From assembly GCA_020310875.1 (NCBI GenBank), contig CM035422.1, positions 54,685,673 to 54,749,672 on the forward strand: 64,000 bases of DNA, given 5' to 3'. Every line of letters starts with the position of its first letter. Position 1 is the first letter of the stretch. The translations under genes and the position numbers were made by a program. Shown here piece after piece: positions 34,749 to 47,175 of this stretch. The stretch comes from Ceratopteris richardii (taxonomy: Eukaryota > Streptophyta > Polypodiopsida > Polypodiales > Pteridaceae). The notes under the pieces are model-generated. The model searched no databases. It saw only the letters and a list, made by a program, of their open reading frames with translations, and was not told where the DNA came from.

Positions 34749-34807
34749 TGATGCGGTGAACAAGGAGCTGGCACTCATGTATAAGGAAGTGCCGAGCTAT
34801 GTGGAAA

Positions 34808-37800
34808 TCACTCCACAAAAGGAAGTAAGCCCAAAGCTTTGCGGAAAGCTTCAAACTTCTCCCTAGGCAGAGCCTTCGTGAAAAGGTCTGCAATGTTCTC
34901 GTGCGTGGGCACATATGCCAAGCTGATCTCCCCAGCAGAGAACCTCTCCCTGACATAGTGATAATGCAGCTCAATGTGCTTAGTGCGAGCATGGAACACA
35001 GGGTTCCTCGCAACTGCCAATGCGCTCTGACTGTCAGTGAAGATGGTGGTGGCAGAAGACTGGCCAACACCCAAATCAGCCATAAGGCGTCTGAGCCACA
35101 CACACTCAACAGTCGCTGTGAAAGCTGCCCTATACTGAGCCTCACAACTGGAAGTGGCCACAGTAGGCTGCTTCTTGCTCAACCAAGATATACATGAGCT
35201 ACCAAGCATGAAGCAAAAACCACTGGTGGACACACGAGTGTCATAGCAACCAGCCCAATCTGAGTCAGAAAAAGCATGCAAATCTGGTGGTAGTGATCCC
35301 CCCTTGGGATAAAACAACCCAAGTAGCCGAGTACCACTCAAGTAGCGAAAGATGCGCTTAACCGCTTTCCAATGCGTGACTCCTGGGCAATGCATAAACC
35401 TGCTCATCTGTGAGACAGCAAACTGAATATCTGGCCGAGTAATGCATAAGTAAATCAAGCATCCAACAGCCTGCTGATAGAGAACAGCATCAAATGCATC
35501 TCCAGCATCATGAAGACTCAATCGTAAACCTGTCTCCATAGGAGTGGCAATAGGCTTACAGTCTTCAAGGCCAAAACGCTGCAATAATGTGTCAATATAT
35601 TTCGTTTGACACAAAGCCATTCCACCATCAACTTGCATAAACTGAATGCCCAAATAGTGATGCAAATGCCCCAAATCAGACATCTCAAATGAGGCATGCA
35701 AATCAGCCTTGAAATCAGCAATATGCTTCTCAAGAGGACCAGTGAGCAGCATGTCGTCTACATAGACAACAATGATCAAAAGCACATCATTAGCACGCTT
35801 AACATATAAGGTGCTTTCAGTTGGACTGTTCTCAAAACCATGTGCAATCAGATAGGCATGTATTTTCTCATACCAAGCACGTGGTGCTTGCTTTAAACCA
35901 TATAACGCCTTCTTTAACCTGCACACTTGGTTTTCATGTTCTTTCTGCACAAAGCCACTGGACTGAAAAACATACACTTCTTCATGCAAGTCACCATTCA
36001 GAAATGCTGTTTTAATGTCCAACTGATGTACATTCCAACCATGATGGGCTGCAAGTGCACAAATGCTCCGAACAGTAGTCATACGGCATGTAGGTGCAAA
36101 GGTCTCATCAAAATCAATGCCTCTTTCCTGCGCATAACCCTTTGCAACAAGCCTAGCCTTATACCTGTCAACTGTACCATCAGGTTTACGCTTCAGCTTG
36201 TATACCCACTTAGTGCCAATGGCCTTCTTGCCAGGAGGCAAGTCACATAAAGACCATGTACCATTCTTCATTATAGCATCATATTCAGATTGCATAGCAG
36301 CCATCCAATTTTCTGAATTTTGTGCTTCATCAAAAGAAACAGGCTCATTCTCATCACAGAGACTAGATGCAGCCATAGCATAGCAATCTGATGCAAAGGA
36401 GGTACTATGAGAGCCTAAACGAGTACGATATGACAAAGGTGCATCTAATTTGCTGTCACGCAAAGTCTGCACCAGCCATTTTGGCATAGTTTTTGCCTGT
36501 TCAATATCAGCTCTCTCATCAACAAGTGCATCATGTAAATCTGCATCAGAAATGGAATGATCTGCATCATCATATGAAGCCTGCAAAGGCTGAGAAGTTG
36601 CCTCATTAGGACCAGCGCTAGCCTGTCCACCTGTAAAAAGAGGCATCAAAGTATCATACATGTCTTTGGAGCTAACAGATGTCTCCTTAGTACATGAAAG
36701 CAATGGCTGAATAGCATCTTCCACAAAGACAACATCACGGCTAACCAGAATGCGTTTAGTCTGTGGATGATACAGACGATAGCCTTTACTTTCAGAACTG
36801 TACCCAACAAAAATACATTTTACTGCCTTATCATCCAATTTTCTGCGATGTTGTTCAGGCACTAATGCATATGCCAAACAACCAAAAACACGCAGATGAG
36901 CAACAGATGGCTTGCGGTCATGCCAAGCCTCATATGGAGTGATAGACTGCAACGCTTTCGTGGGACACCTGTTCAGTACATATGCTGCACACATGACAGC
37001 CTCAAGCCAGAAACTATGTGGTAAAGCCTGACTTTTGACCATGCACCTCGCCATCTCCATGAGTGACCTGTTCTTTCGTTCAGCAACTCCATTCTGTTGA
37101 GGTGTATATGGCACTGTACACTGGTGTTTTATCCCACGTTCAGCCAGAAATGCATTAAAATCTGAAGACATATATTCCCCCCCTCGATCAGAACGGAGGG
37201 TGCCCATTTTACATGCTGACAGATTTTCAGCCAAAACCAAAAACTGTTTGAAGCACATGAACACTTCAGACTTTGCTTTGAGTGGATATACCCATGCATG
37301 CCTGGAAAAATCATCAATGAAAGTCACGAAGTAAAGGTAATTTCCAAAAGAGGGTGTCTGCATAGGACCACAGACATCAGTATGTACAAGCTGCAATTTC
37401 TACATAGCCCGAACTGAACCATCTTTTGGAAAGGAAGAACGCTGCATTTTGCCCAAAATACAGCCTTCACAAACATGTTTTCCAGGTGCCTCAAGTTTGG
37501 GCAAAGAGGACACCATTTCAGATTTCTGCAGGCGTAACAAACTAGCAAAATTCAGATGACCAAAGCGTGCATGCCAAAGCTTTGCATCTGACATAGCCTG
37601 AGAATCATGAACTGCACATGCCGAATCATTCACAGATTTTTCATAGTCTATGAGCTTATACAGCCCACGACATAAAATGCCAGAAGCAATAATCACATCG
37701 CCATTTGAGAGATCATGGACTGTACACCTGTCATCAACGAATTTCACAACCAAGCCAATCTTGGCTAATGCAGAAACTGATAACAGGTTCTTTTTGATCC

Positions 37801-39073
37801 CTGGCACAAATAAAGCATCTTACAAAGTGAAAGAACTACCATCAGCAGTAGTCAGAATGATCTTACCAACTCCCATAACAGGATAAGAGGAGTTATTGGC
37901 GCATGTGACAGTATTCCTTGTAGGGGCAGGCTCGAGTGAAGAGAAGAAACTGCGCTGCGAGGTAATATGTTTGGTTGCCCCACTGTCAAAGTACCAAACA
38001 TCTGAGTCTACTGCAGACATGCACTGATCATGAGAAGATGGGTCAAAACTGCAGACAGTAGTAAACGCCCATTCTTCTTCCTGCACAAGATTTGCAGACT
38101 CTGTTTTTGGTGTAGAGGCCTCTCCAACAACCATTCCAGCCTCTTTCTTCTTTGCCTCTTTAGCAGCCAGTTTTGGACAGTTCTTTATAATATGATCATT
38201 TCCTTTACAGTACTTGCAGAACAATTTCTGCTTTTCTGATTTCTTCTCATCTTTATCCTGGTTCTTCGATTGTGCAGCATTTGCAGATTTCTGCTTACTA
38301 GTAGAAGAGCTCCATTTTCCTTTGCCCTTCTGACTAGCCAGGAAAGCTTGATCTGCAACACGCATAATGGACCTGTTCTGCCTGGACTGATCTTCCTGCA
38401 ACAGAACAGAGACTAATTCCTCAAATGACAAGGCATTCGGATTGCCTTTCATCATCAATCGAAGAGTAGAGGCAAAACTCTGATATGAATCAGGAAGGCC
38501 ATACAGAACGGTCTGCACAAGTGAGCTATCTGGTATAACCTCATCAGCAGAAATCAATTGTTCCTTCAGGTCTTTGATCTTTGTAAGAAAATTGTCCATC
38601 GAATCACCTTCATTCATGTGCTCACTCTCCAACTGTTTTCGGAGGTAAGCAACACGAGCCTCATTCCTAGCCTGGTACAAAGTGGTAAGTGTATCCCAAG
38701 CATCCTTTGTTGTTCTGCAAGAGCGAATGTGAGGAATAATGGCACGTTTGACAGACAAAGCTATCAATGCATGTGCCTGGGCATCTCTGCCATCCCAACG
38801 AATCTGCTCTGCAGTAGGTGCAACAGAAACAGCAGCACGAACAGGAATCTGCGGAATATCATCTTCGACACCATCTTCATCAGCTCCAACACCTGTATTT
38901 GCAGTACCTGTCGTTACAGGTGTAACAGGACGTCTTTCAACACCCTGCACAATGTTCCACAATCCTTTTGCAACCAGTACATGTCGCATCATATAAGCCC
39001 ATAATGGGTAGTTGGTACCATCCAACTTATCCTCAACAGCCAACATACGGAATACATCACTGCTTTCAGCCAT
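34808..39073 (-). pseudogene. Element B gag-pol, two premature stops in 1421 codons
   Basis: One frame from ATG 39073 to the stop at 34808-34810. Order: gag (1-285) with zinc knuckle CKYCKGNDHIIKNC (286-299); protease DSG (363-365); pre-integrase zinc module (HARFGH, CEGC, about 486-535); integrase core with HTDVCGP, SDRGGEY and NGVAERKN (all three acids present); RT with QLDIKTAFLNG and VYVDDMLLTGP; RNase H with FSDSDWAGC and TDSQSALAVA, ending LLPFVE. Two in-frame stops occur: TAA at codon 418 (37820-37822), where C and A have Ser and Leu, and TAG at codon 559 (37397-37399), where relatives have Gln or His. No frameshift exists. The RNase H motif reads CEAQY, where F, D and most families have EAEY; the second Glu aligns with the catalytic Glu of RNase HI. 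So it looks young yet not self-sufficient. Confidence 0.93.
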
Positions 39074-39414
39074 GGCCGGTGACTAAAATACCTTGATGCA
39101 GAAAATTGACTGTATCTCAAAAAGTTGAACAGAACTGCCCAGACGAGTTCTGCTAGACCTGTAGCAGACTTCGAGACGCTTAAACTGGCGAACAGAAACT
39201 AGTATATACCTTTGGCACAAAAGGACAAAATAGCCTGCACAAGCACTGCGATAGTGCGTTCGGAGGCCGAAACGAGCTCAAATCGCGATTTCGGCACCAC
39301 ATAGCGAAGCTGTTTTGATCTCGTAAACACCCTGAGTATGCTCACCAAATTTTGTGCAAATCTGAGACTGCAAACGGAGGAGTGTCGACGGCACCCTAGA
39401 AGAAGCAACGACCT

Positions 39415-39426
39415 GCTCTGATACCA
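39415..39426 (-). promoter_or_regulatory. Primer-binding site of element B
   Basis: The minus strand reads TGGTATCAGAGC, two bases inside the 5' LTR, complementary to initiator tRNA-Met. The leader from here to the gag ATG at 39073 is about 340 nt and has no ORF of interest. Confidence 0.92.
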
Positions 39427-39428
39427 AT

Positions 39429-39658
39429 TGTTGGAGTTAGACGTCTGCGGAAGCACGCGAACAGCACAAGGAAGAAGAAGAAGCTTGGAGCACAACACAC
39501 AAGACTGAATGTATTACTAGAGAATGTACAAAGATAAGTAGCCCATTAGGGCAATAGGCGTATATACAAGCCGGGGGAAAAAAACCTCCTAAAGAGGGAA
39601 AAAAGTGCCCCGGCGGTCCTAGAGTGTTCACACACATCACTACCTAAATATATCAACA
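39429..39658 (-). mobile_element. 5' LTR of element B with promoter
   Basis: A 230-bp LTR with ends TGTTG and CAACA. The minus-strand TATA candidate is at about 39560-39567 (GTATATAC), in a position suited to start the element RNA toward gag. This is one of the shorter LTRs among plant copia elements. Confidence 0.95.
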
Positions 39659-39663
39659 ATAGG
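39659..39663 (+). repeat. Target-site duplication of element B (right)
   Basis: ATAGG, identical to 34499-34503. Confidence 0.95.
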
Positions 39664-41632
39664 GAGTACTGTTACATGTGCCAACAACTACTCTTATCCT
39701 GTTATGGGAGTTGGTAAGATCATTTTGACTACTACTGATGGTAGTTCTTTCACTTTGTCAGATGCTTTGTTTGTGCGAGGGATCAAGAAAAATCTGTTAT
39801 TAGTTCTTGCATTGGCCAAGATTGGCTTGGTTGTGAAATTTGTTGATGACAGATGTACAGTTCATGATCTCTCAAATGGCAATGTGATTATTGCTTCTGG
39901 CATCTTATGTCGTGGGCTGTATAAGCTCATAGAGTATGAAAGATCTGTAAATGATTCAGCATGTGCAGTACATGATGCTTAGGCTATGTCAGATGCAAAG
40001 CTTTGGTCATCTGAATTTTCCTAGTTTGCTACGCTTGCAGAAATCTGAAATAGTGTCCTCTTTGCCCAAACTTGAGGAGCCTGGAAAACATGTTTGTGAA
40101 GGCTATATTTTGGGCAAGATGCAGCGTTCTTCCTTTCCAAAATATGGTTCAGTTCAGGCTACTCAAAAATTATAGCTTGTACATAGTGATGTCTGTGGTC
40201 CTAGGTAGACACCTTCTTTTGGAAATTATTTCATCGATGATTTTTCCAGGCATGCATGGTTATATCCATTGAAGGAAAAGTTTGAAGTATTCATGTGATT
40301 CAAACAGATTTTGGTTTTGGCTGAAAACCTATCAGCATGCAAAATGGGCAGCCTCTCTTCTGATCCAGGGGGGGAATATGTGTCTTCTGATTTTAATGCA
40401 TTTCTGGATAAACATGGGATAAAACACTAGTGTACACTGTCATATACACCTCAACAGAATGGAGTTGTTGAACAAAAGAACAAGTCACTCATGGAGATGG
40501 CGAGGTGTATGGTTAAGATTCAGGCTTTACCACATAGTTTCTAGATTGAGGCTATCATGTGTGCAGCATATGTACTTAACCGGTGTCCCACTAAAGCGTT
40601 GCAGTCTATCACTCCATATGAGGCTTGGCCTGATCGCAAGCCATCTGTTGGTCATCTGCATGTTTTACTAACGTGGTCCTTATGTGACTTGCCTCCTAGC
40701 AAGAAGACCATTGGGACTAAGTGGGTATACAAGCTGAAGCGCAAGCCTGATGGTACAGTTGACAGGTATAAGGCTATGCTCATTGCAAAGGGTTATGTGC
40801 ACGAAAGAGGCATTGATTTTGATGAGACCTTTGCACCTACTTTCCGAATGACTATTGTTCGTAGCATCTGTGCACTTGCAGCTCATCGTGGTTGGAATGT
40901 ACATCAGTTGTATATCAAAACAGCATTTTTGAATGGCGACTTGCATGAAGAAGTGTATGTTTTTTAGCCTCGTGGCTTTGTGCAGAAAGGGCATGAAAAC
41001 CAGGTGTGCAGGTTAAAGAAGGTATCATATGGTTTAAAGCAAGCACCACATGCTTGGTATGAGAAGATACATGCCTATCTTATTGCACATGGTTTTGAGA
41101 ACAGTCCAACTAAAAGCACCTTATATGTTAAGCGTGCTAATGATGTACTTTTGATCATTGTGGTTTATGTTGATGACATGCTACTCACTAGTCCTCATGA
41201 GAGACATATTGCTAATTTCAAGGCTGATTTACATGCCTCATTTGAGATGTCTGATTTGGGGCATTTGCATCACTATTTGGGCATTCAATTTAGACATGTT
41301 GATGTTGGAATGGCCTTGTGTCAAACAAAATATATTGACACATTATTGCAACATTTCGGCCTTGAAGACTGTAAGCCTATTGCCACTCCTATGGAGACAG
41401 GTTTAAGGTTGAGTCTTTAGGATGTTGGAGATGCATTTGATGTTGTCCTCTATCAGCAAGTTGTTGGATGCTTGATTTACTTATGCATTACTCAACCAAA
41501 TATTCAATTTGCTATCTCACAGATAAGAGGGTTTATGCATTGCCCAGGTGTCAAGAATTGGCAGGTGGTTAAGTGCACCTTTCGCTACTTGAGTGGTACT
41601 CGGCAACTTGGGTTGTTTTATCCCAAGGGGGA
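39664..41632 (+). pseudogene. Copia copy C, part 2: integrase and RT with internal deletion
   Basis: Coding sequence of copy C resumes after B: GVGKIILTTTDGSSFTL and the pre-integrase region (39704-39982), then the integrase core with many lesions (frameshifts near 40005 and 40240, stops in the catalytic part). At about 40668 the text jumps from the late integrase (KPSVGHLHV) to RT (WSLCDLPPSKKTIGTKW), a deletion of roughly 260 codons relative to B. RT is then readable: GIDFDETFAPTFRMTIV, KTAFLNGDLHEEVYVF, VYVDDMLLTSP (41158-41200). The start of RNase H follows to GLFYPKGESL. The copy is cut here by element D and continues at 48455. Confidence 0.9.
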
Positions 41633-41637
41633 ATCAC
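41633..41637 (+). repeat. Target-site duplication of element D (left)
   Basis: ATCAC, repeated at 48450-48454. Joining the flanks gives GGGGGAATCACTACC, which agrees with the B sequence GGGGGGATCACTACC at this site. Confidence 0.92.
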
Positions 41638-42909
41638 TATGAAGAGATGGATAGGTATGTGCTTGAAGATGAAGAGGTGTTGCAAAATCCTTGATCTACA
41701 CCAGCCAATTGAACTCTAGGAGTATATGGTGGGCCCTTTTAACTTGCCAATGGATGTATTAGACACCCTATGTACCTTGGAAGATCACTCTCAAAAAGAT
41801 AGATCAAAACAGATAAGTTGGAGTTAGCTCAGAGGTGAAAACTTGTTATTCTTGGTTCATACACCTGTCCAGTGTTTTACATAATTCTCTGAGCACAGTA
41901 GCAATTAGCTCAATTCCTCTTGGGGAAGTTTAGGCAACTTAAAGAGCTAACTTTCAAGAGTAATCTCATAAAAAATAATGAACCACACACTGAGAATGAG
42001 TTTTAACAAGTGATGACATCATCCCGATTTTCACGGGCTGCTACAGAAATAGACCAGTGAGCAGAAAAATCAACATAACTCAAAATGTAGAAATCCAATG
42101 ATTATGAAAATTTGTATGGTTATACTAGACAATAAGTTGAATCCAACAAGTTTTAAATCACTGAATTTGAATAAGCAAACACTGAGAAATGGCTCTGACA
42201 AGATGAGTGAAAAAGTCGGGTACCTGACAGAGAAGTGAAGATGAACAGACCCTATTGACTTCAAATGAACATAACTGAAGATTGCAACATTCAAATGACA
42301 TGAAAATTTGTGAGCGTATAGTAGTTTTATAGAGCTAACTTTACCAAGTTAAATCACTGAAAATGATGCACCAAGCTCAGAGAAAACATCTCTGCAAGCT
42401 GACTGAGAAAACTGAGAGTAATGGCAGTGAGTAGTACACTTCACAAGAACATGGAAAGATGAACTCAAATAATCATGAAAATGAAAGTATATTGCTTGTA
42501 CAATACAATGACTTACTGATACATATGTGTGCCTTGTAATCACACCTTGATATGGCATAAAGCTTAGCTCTTGGAGGTCTTCACATAGGTCTCTCTAACC
42601 ACGACTAAAACTACCATCTATTTATAGTTGAGTTTGGGAGGCTAACTTCCCTCAATCACTCTCCAATCAATCAATGATTGATTTGATTCTCCACCTACCA
42701 CAAATCACGAATTCGTGGCTCCTCTTTCCATTCTTGATCAAGTGGACTCAACCACTTAAGATTCTCTTACTTTTACATTAAGTAAACTCTTCAAAAGTTA
42801 CAAGAGGTAGTTCACAAGTGAACTTTACATAGTCTTCTTTTTAAAGCTTCTTCTAAGACTTTGTGAGACTCAAGCCAATACTTAGGCTTGTCATAGACTT
42901 GCTCCAACA
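41638..42909 (-). mobile_element. 3' LTR of element D, 1272 bp
   Basis: Window start TATGAAGAG (TGTGAAGAG in the other copy, so one G-to-A change in the terminal TG) to CTCCAACA. It contains CTATTTATAG at 42618-42627 (CTATAAATAG on the minus strand) and the 12-bp palindrome CACGAATTCGTG at 42706-42717. Short ORFs in it are not genes. Confidence 0.93.
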
Positions 42910-42924
42910 GCTCCCCCTCAAGCC
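42910..42924 (-). promoter_or_regulatory. Polypurine tract of element D
   Basis: The minus strand reads GCTTGAGGGGGAGC directly before the LTR start TGTTGGAG. It is the plus-strand primer site and is conserved with E and with the LTR at 21173. Confidence 0.85.
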
Positions 42925-42941
42925 AAGTATGCTTGAGGTCT

Positions 42942-45900
42942 TCAATCTTCCAAGTTTACCTGCAAACCAATCATAGCCTTGAATTTGTAAAGCTTTGTAC
43001 CATCCAATGCTTTGGTTAGAATATCTGCACATTGTTGATGAGTGGACACATATGATATTTGAATCTCTTTGCTTAGAATCTTCTCTCGTACATAGTGATA
43101 ATGAACTTCAATATGTTTAGTCCTTGCATGAAAAATAGGATTAGCAGCCAAATGAATAGAACTCATATTGTCACCAAAAATAGTTGGAGTTCCAAACTCC
43201 AATCCAAGATCTTTGAACAATGTCTTCATCCACATAGCTTCTTGTGTAGCTATGGCAAGACCTCTATATTCAGCTTCAGTAGAAGAGAGAGCAACTGTGG
43301 GTTGCTTCTTGGATGACCATGAAATAAGCTTTGAACCTGCAAAGGTAAGATAACCTGAAGTGCTCCTTCTATCTTCCTTGGAGCCAGCCCAATCTGCATC
43401 AGAAAATAGCTTCAAACCTAAATCAGATACATAAGGATAATAAAGTCCTTCATTTATGGTTCCTTTGAGATACTTGAGAATCCTTTTGGCAGCATCCATA
43501 TGTGGTTTCCTTGGTGTGTGCATAAATTGGCTTAGCACACTCACACTGTAACATATATCTACTCTTGTCAATGTGGCATAGTTGAGACTACCCACTAGAC
43601 TTTGATATGATGTGATGTCCTCTATGAGTTCACCTTCATGTGAGCTCAATTTGTGATTGACCTCCATTGGAGTACCTGCAATCTTACAATCTTGCATCTT
43701 GAATTTTGCCAACATGTCCTTAATGTACTTCCTTTGAGTGAGAAACAAACCATGATCTTTGTAGACAACTTCCAAACCTAGGAAGTAGGTAAGTGAACCC
43801 AAATCACTTAGCTTGAACTCTTCTCTCATCTGATCTTTGATCTTCTTCATACCATCTGCATCATTTCCTGTCAATATAATATCATCTACATATACACATA
43901 GGTAGATGACCTCAGAGTTACTCTTTTTAATAAAGAGTGAAGGATCTGCCTTGCTTGGTTGAAAGCCTTTGTCCTGCAAGAATGAAACAAGCCTGAAATT
44001 CCAAGCTCTTGGAGCTTGCTTGAGACCATACAATTCTTTGTTAAGTTTACACACATAATCAGGATAAACTTGGTTCTCAAAACCAGGTGGTTGTGCCATA
44101 TATACCTCTTCTGTTATCCAACCATTCAAGAATGCATTCTTTACATCTAGTTGAAGTATCTTCCAATTCTTGGAAGAGGCAATACTAAGCAAAACCCTAA
44201 TAGTAGGCATCTTTGCCACAGGAGAGAAAGTCTCCTCATAATCAATTCCCTGAGTTTGTGCAAAGCCTTTTGCCACAAGCCTTGACTTATACCTATTAAT
44301 TGAACCATCAGAATTCTTCTTGAGTTTATAGACCCATCTTGAGCCTATTACCTTCATGGATGAAGTCTTGGGCACCAAATCCCAAGTCTTGTTTTCCTCA
44401 AGTGCTTCAATCTCTTCCTTCATTGCATGCTTCCATTCTGTTTTTGCTTTGGCCTCTTCAAATGATGATGGCTCCTCTTGGTTTATGTCCTGTGCTATGT
44501 AGATAGAATGTTTAGTTACTAATGAGGTGTCAAACCCATACCATTCTGGTTTTTTCTTTTCCCTCATAGATCTTCTTAGGCCATGATGTGATGATTCTGC
44601 CTCATGTCCAAGTTCCTGCAATTTTGCTTTACCTTTAGACTTCCATGCTTTGATCTTTTCCATTTGAGATTCTTCATCATCCTCTGAGGTGTCTTGTTCT
44701 TCAATCTTTGATTATTCTCTACCAAGCTTTGGAAAATCTTCTTCAAGATCATATGGTAAATTGATCTTCCTGCATGAATCTTCATACCATGAATTGTTCT
44801 CATCAAAAACTACATCTCTGCTTACCAAGAATCCTTTGTTGGTAGGGTTGTATAACCTGTAGCCCTTTTGATTGTTGTCATATCCAATAAATACACACCT
44901 TTCTGCCTTTGGATCCATCTTGCCTCTAACCTGTGAAGGAACATGAGCAAAAGCAATACATCCAAAAATTTTACAATGATCTAAGCTTGTTCTTCTTCCA
45001 TTCCAAGCCTCATATGGAGTCATCCCATCAAGGGATTTTGAAGGCAACCTGTTAATCAAGTAAGTGGTTGTAGATACAGCCTCAGCCCATAAGTAATTAG
45101 GTAAATGCTTTTCATTTAACATAGACCTTGCAGCTTCAACAATTGTCCTATTCCTCCTTTCTGCCACTCCATTTTGCTCAGGAGTGTACCTTGTAGTTAC
45201 CTCTCTTTTGATTCCTCTTTCTTGAAGAAAAGAATCAAACTCATGGGAGAAGTATTCTCCCCCTCCATCTGACCTTAGCCTTTTTAGTGATTTACCTGTT
45301 TGATTCTCCACAAGAGCCAAATATCTTTTGAAACATGAAAAAACTTCATCTTTGTGTTTCATAAAGAATAGGATAGTCCATCTGCTGCAATCATCAATAA
45401 AGGAAACATAATACCTTGATCCAGATATTGAAGCTTCCTTGCTAGGTCCCCATACATCTGTATGAACCAACTCCAAGAGATCTCCATGCATATAACCTTT
45501 CTTCATGAATGGTAACCTGTGAGACTTTCCAAATTGACATGCACTACACTTATAAATCATATGTTGTTTTGACAAATTAGGAAGTCCAAGTACACTTTGG
45601 TCCCTGCATATTTTCTTTAATGACCTTTCACCAATATGTGCTAACCTTTTGTGCCATACTTCCAATTCTGTGAGTGTCTGACTACCATAATTAAAGAGAG
45701 CAATGTTTCTAGTGTCATGTAATTCAAATGTGAACAATCTACCTGTCTTTTCACCTTTTGCAATTCTTCTGAATCCTTGACTTGGATCTTCAACAAATGC
45801 TCCTGCTTTTGTGAACCTGACTTGCAACCCTTTCTCTACTATCTGCCCAACACTTATCAAATTCTTTGTAACGGTAGGAACATAGAGTACCTTACTGAGT

Positions 45901-47159
45901 AGGTTGATGTTTCCATCAGGTGCTTTGACATTGCCTATTTTCTCCATAGGATGTTTTGTATCATCTCCTGTTTGTACCTCATGCTTATTCCTTGGATCTT
46001 CTAAATCTGATAGGAGTGCCACATTTCCTGCCACATGATTTGAACAACCTGAATCTATGTAGAAAACATGCTCATCAGATTTACCTTGTGGCATAGCCAT
46101 GTTCATGATCAATAATGAATCCTCTTTTTTTGAGTCTTCTGTGTAGTTATTGTAGTCTCTCCTTCCTTTGTAGCCTCCTTGATAGTTTGAATGATTGTAG
46201 TTGTTGTAGTTGCCATGGTAGTTGTTGAACCTTCCTCTTGAGTAGCCATAACTTCCTCTATTGTATCCTCTGCCTCTTTGATTCCTGGAATTCCTAAAGC
46301 AATTTTCAGTTGTATGATTAGTTAATCCACAAATAGAACATGAGTTGGAGACCTGGGATCTCCCCCTGCCTTGTCTACCTCCTCTTCCTCTACCTCTACC
46401 ATGTCTTCCTCTACCTGCATAGTTAGCTTGATATGTACCTGCTTCATCATCCACTTTCTTTGCCTTTCCTTTGTTATCTTTAGACTTGCTTTTATCCGTG
46501 TATAAAGCTGAAGATTGATTACCTTTAGAGCTTTCTCCATTTTTGATAAGCTTTGCCTCTTGAGTAAGTAGTTGTCCAATGAGTGTGTTGAAATCAGGTA
46601 CATGCATGTCCATGTACAAATCCATAGCTGTGGTGAATGCTTCCCACTTGTCATCTGCCTTCAAGCCATTGATCACCTGCCTTACAATTTGCTCTTCATC
46701 TATTACCTCTCCAATGCTTCCCAACTGATCCGCTATGTCCTTAAGCTTTGTGACAAAATCAGTCACATTTTGTTTGGGAGCCTTCTTGAGAGTTGTGAAC
46801 TCCAGCCATAGTTGATGCTTCCTAGCTTTGGTACTTGAAGAAAAGAAAGCTTCAAGTGCATCCCACACTTCCTGAGATGTCTTACAACTTCTAATGTGAG
46901 GCAACAAAAAATCTGAGATAGAGTTGAGGAGATAAGACCTTGCAAGTGCATCCTTGGAGCACCATGTGCTCAATCTTTCTTGCTCTTCTTGTGTTGGTTG
47001 ACTTTTGTTGCTGAAACTTGGCATAACTTCATCTCCAGCCACATAACCATATAAACTTCTACCTTGGAGATAAGCTTCCATTCTTAATGACCAAGCTGAG
47101 TAGTTACCTCTGTCTAATTTGTCAATTGATGAAGGAAATCCATCTGCCATGTTGTCCAA
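42942..47159 (-). pseudogene. Element D gag-pol, one premature stop in ~1405 codons
   Basis: A single frame from ATG 47159 to the stop at 42942, broken once by TAA at 44712-44714 (GRE, stop, SKIEEQ). No frameshift. Gag covers residues 1-270, with an RGG-rich stretch (about 248-267) and zinc knuckle CSICGLTNHTTENC (274-287); protease DSG is at 369-371 (FYIDSGCSNHV). The pre-integrase module (LEVWHKRLAHIGE, CSACQFGKSH) and integrase core (VHTDVWGP, SDGGGEYFS, NGVAERRN) precede the stop, which falls in the linker before RT. RT has QLDVKNAFLNGWI and VYVDDIILTGN; RNase H has FSDADWAGS, STEAEYRG and FGDNMSSIHLAANP. All inspected catalytic residues are present. Loss of the stop alone would restore the frame, and Gln is the likely ancestral codon (CAA to TAA). 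Confidence 0.94.
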
Positions 47160-47163
47160 CCTT

Positions 47164-47175
47164 GCTCTGATACCA
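47164..47175 (-). promoter_or_regulatory. Primer-binding site of element D
   Basis: The minus strand reads TGGTATCAGAGC one base after the 5' LTR. The gag ATG at 47159 follows after only a few bases, so the element has almost no leader: the ATG comes right after the primer site. Confidence 0.88.

Larger units (their letters stand above)
34504..39658 (-). mobile_element. Young, complete copia element B (5155 bp)
   Basis: A full-length LTR retrotransposon on the minus strand: 5' LTR 39429-39658, primer site 39415-39426, leader to 39074, gag-pol 39073-34808, polypurine tract 34734-34748 and 3' LTR 34504-34733. The two 230-bp LTRs differ at one base (GACGG against GGCGG), so it inserted recently. 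It is flanked by ATAGG duplications and lies inside copy C of its own family in the opposite orientation. Confidence 0.95.

Noticed and set aside
34621..35145. ORF of 174 codons on the minus strand over the B RNase H end and LTR
   Set aside because: It is another frame of the B pol gene and 3' LTR, whose real frame is unambiguous.
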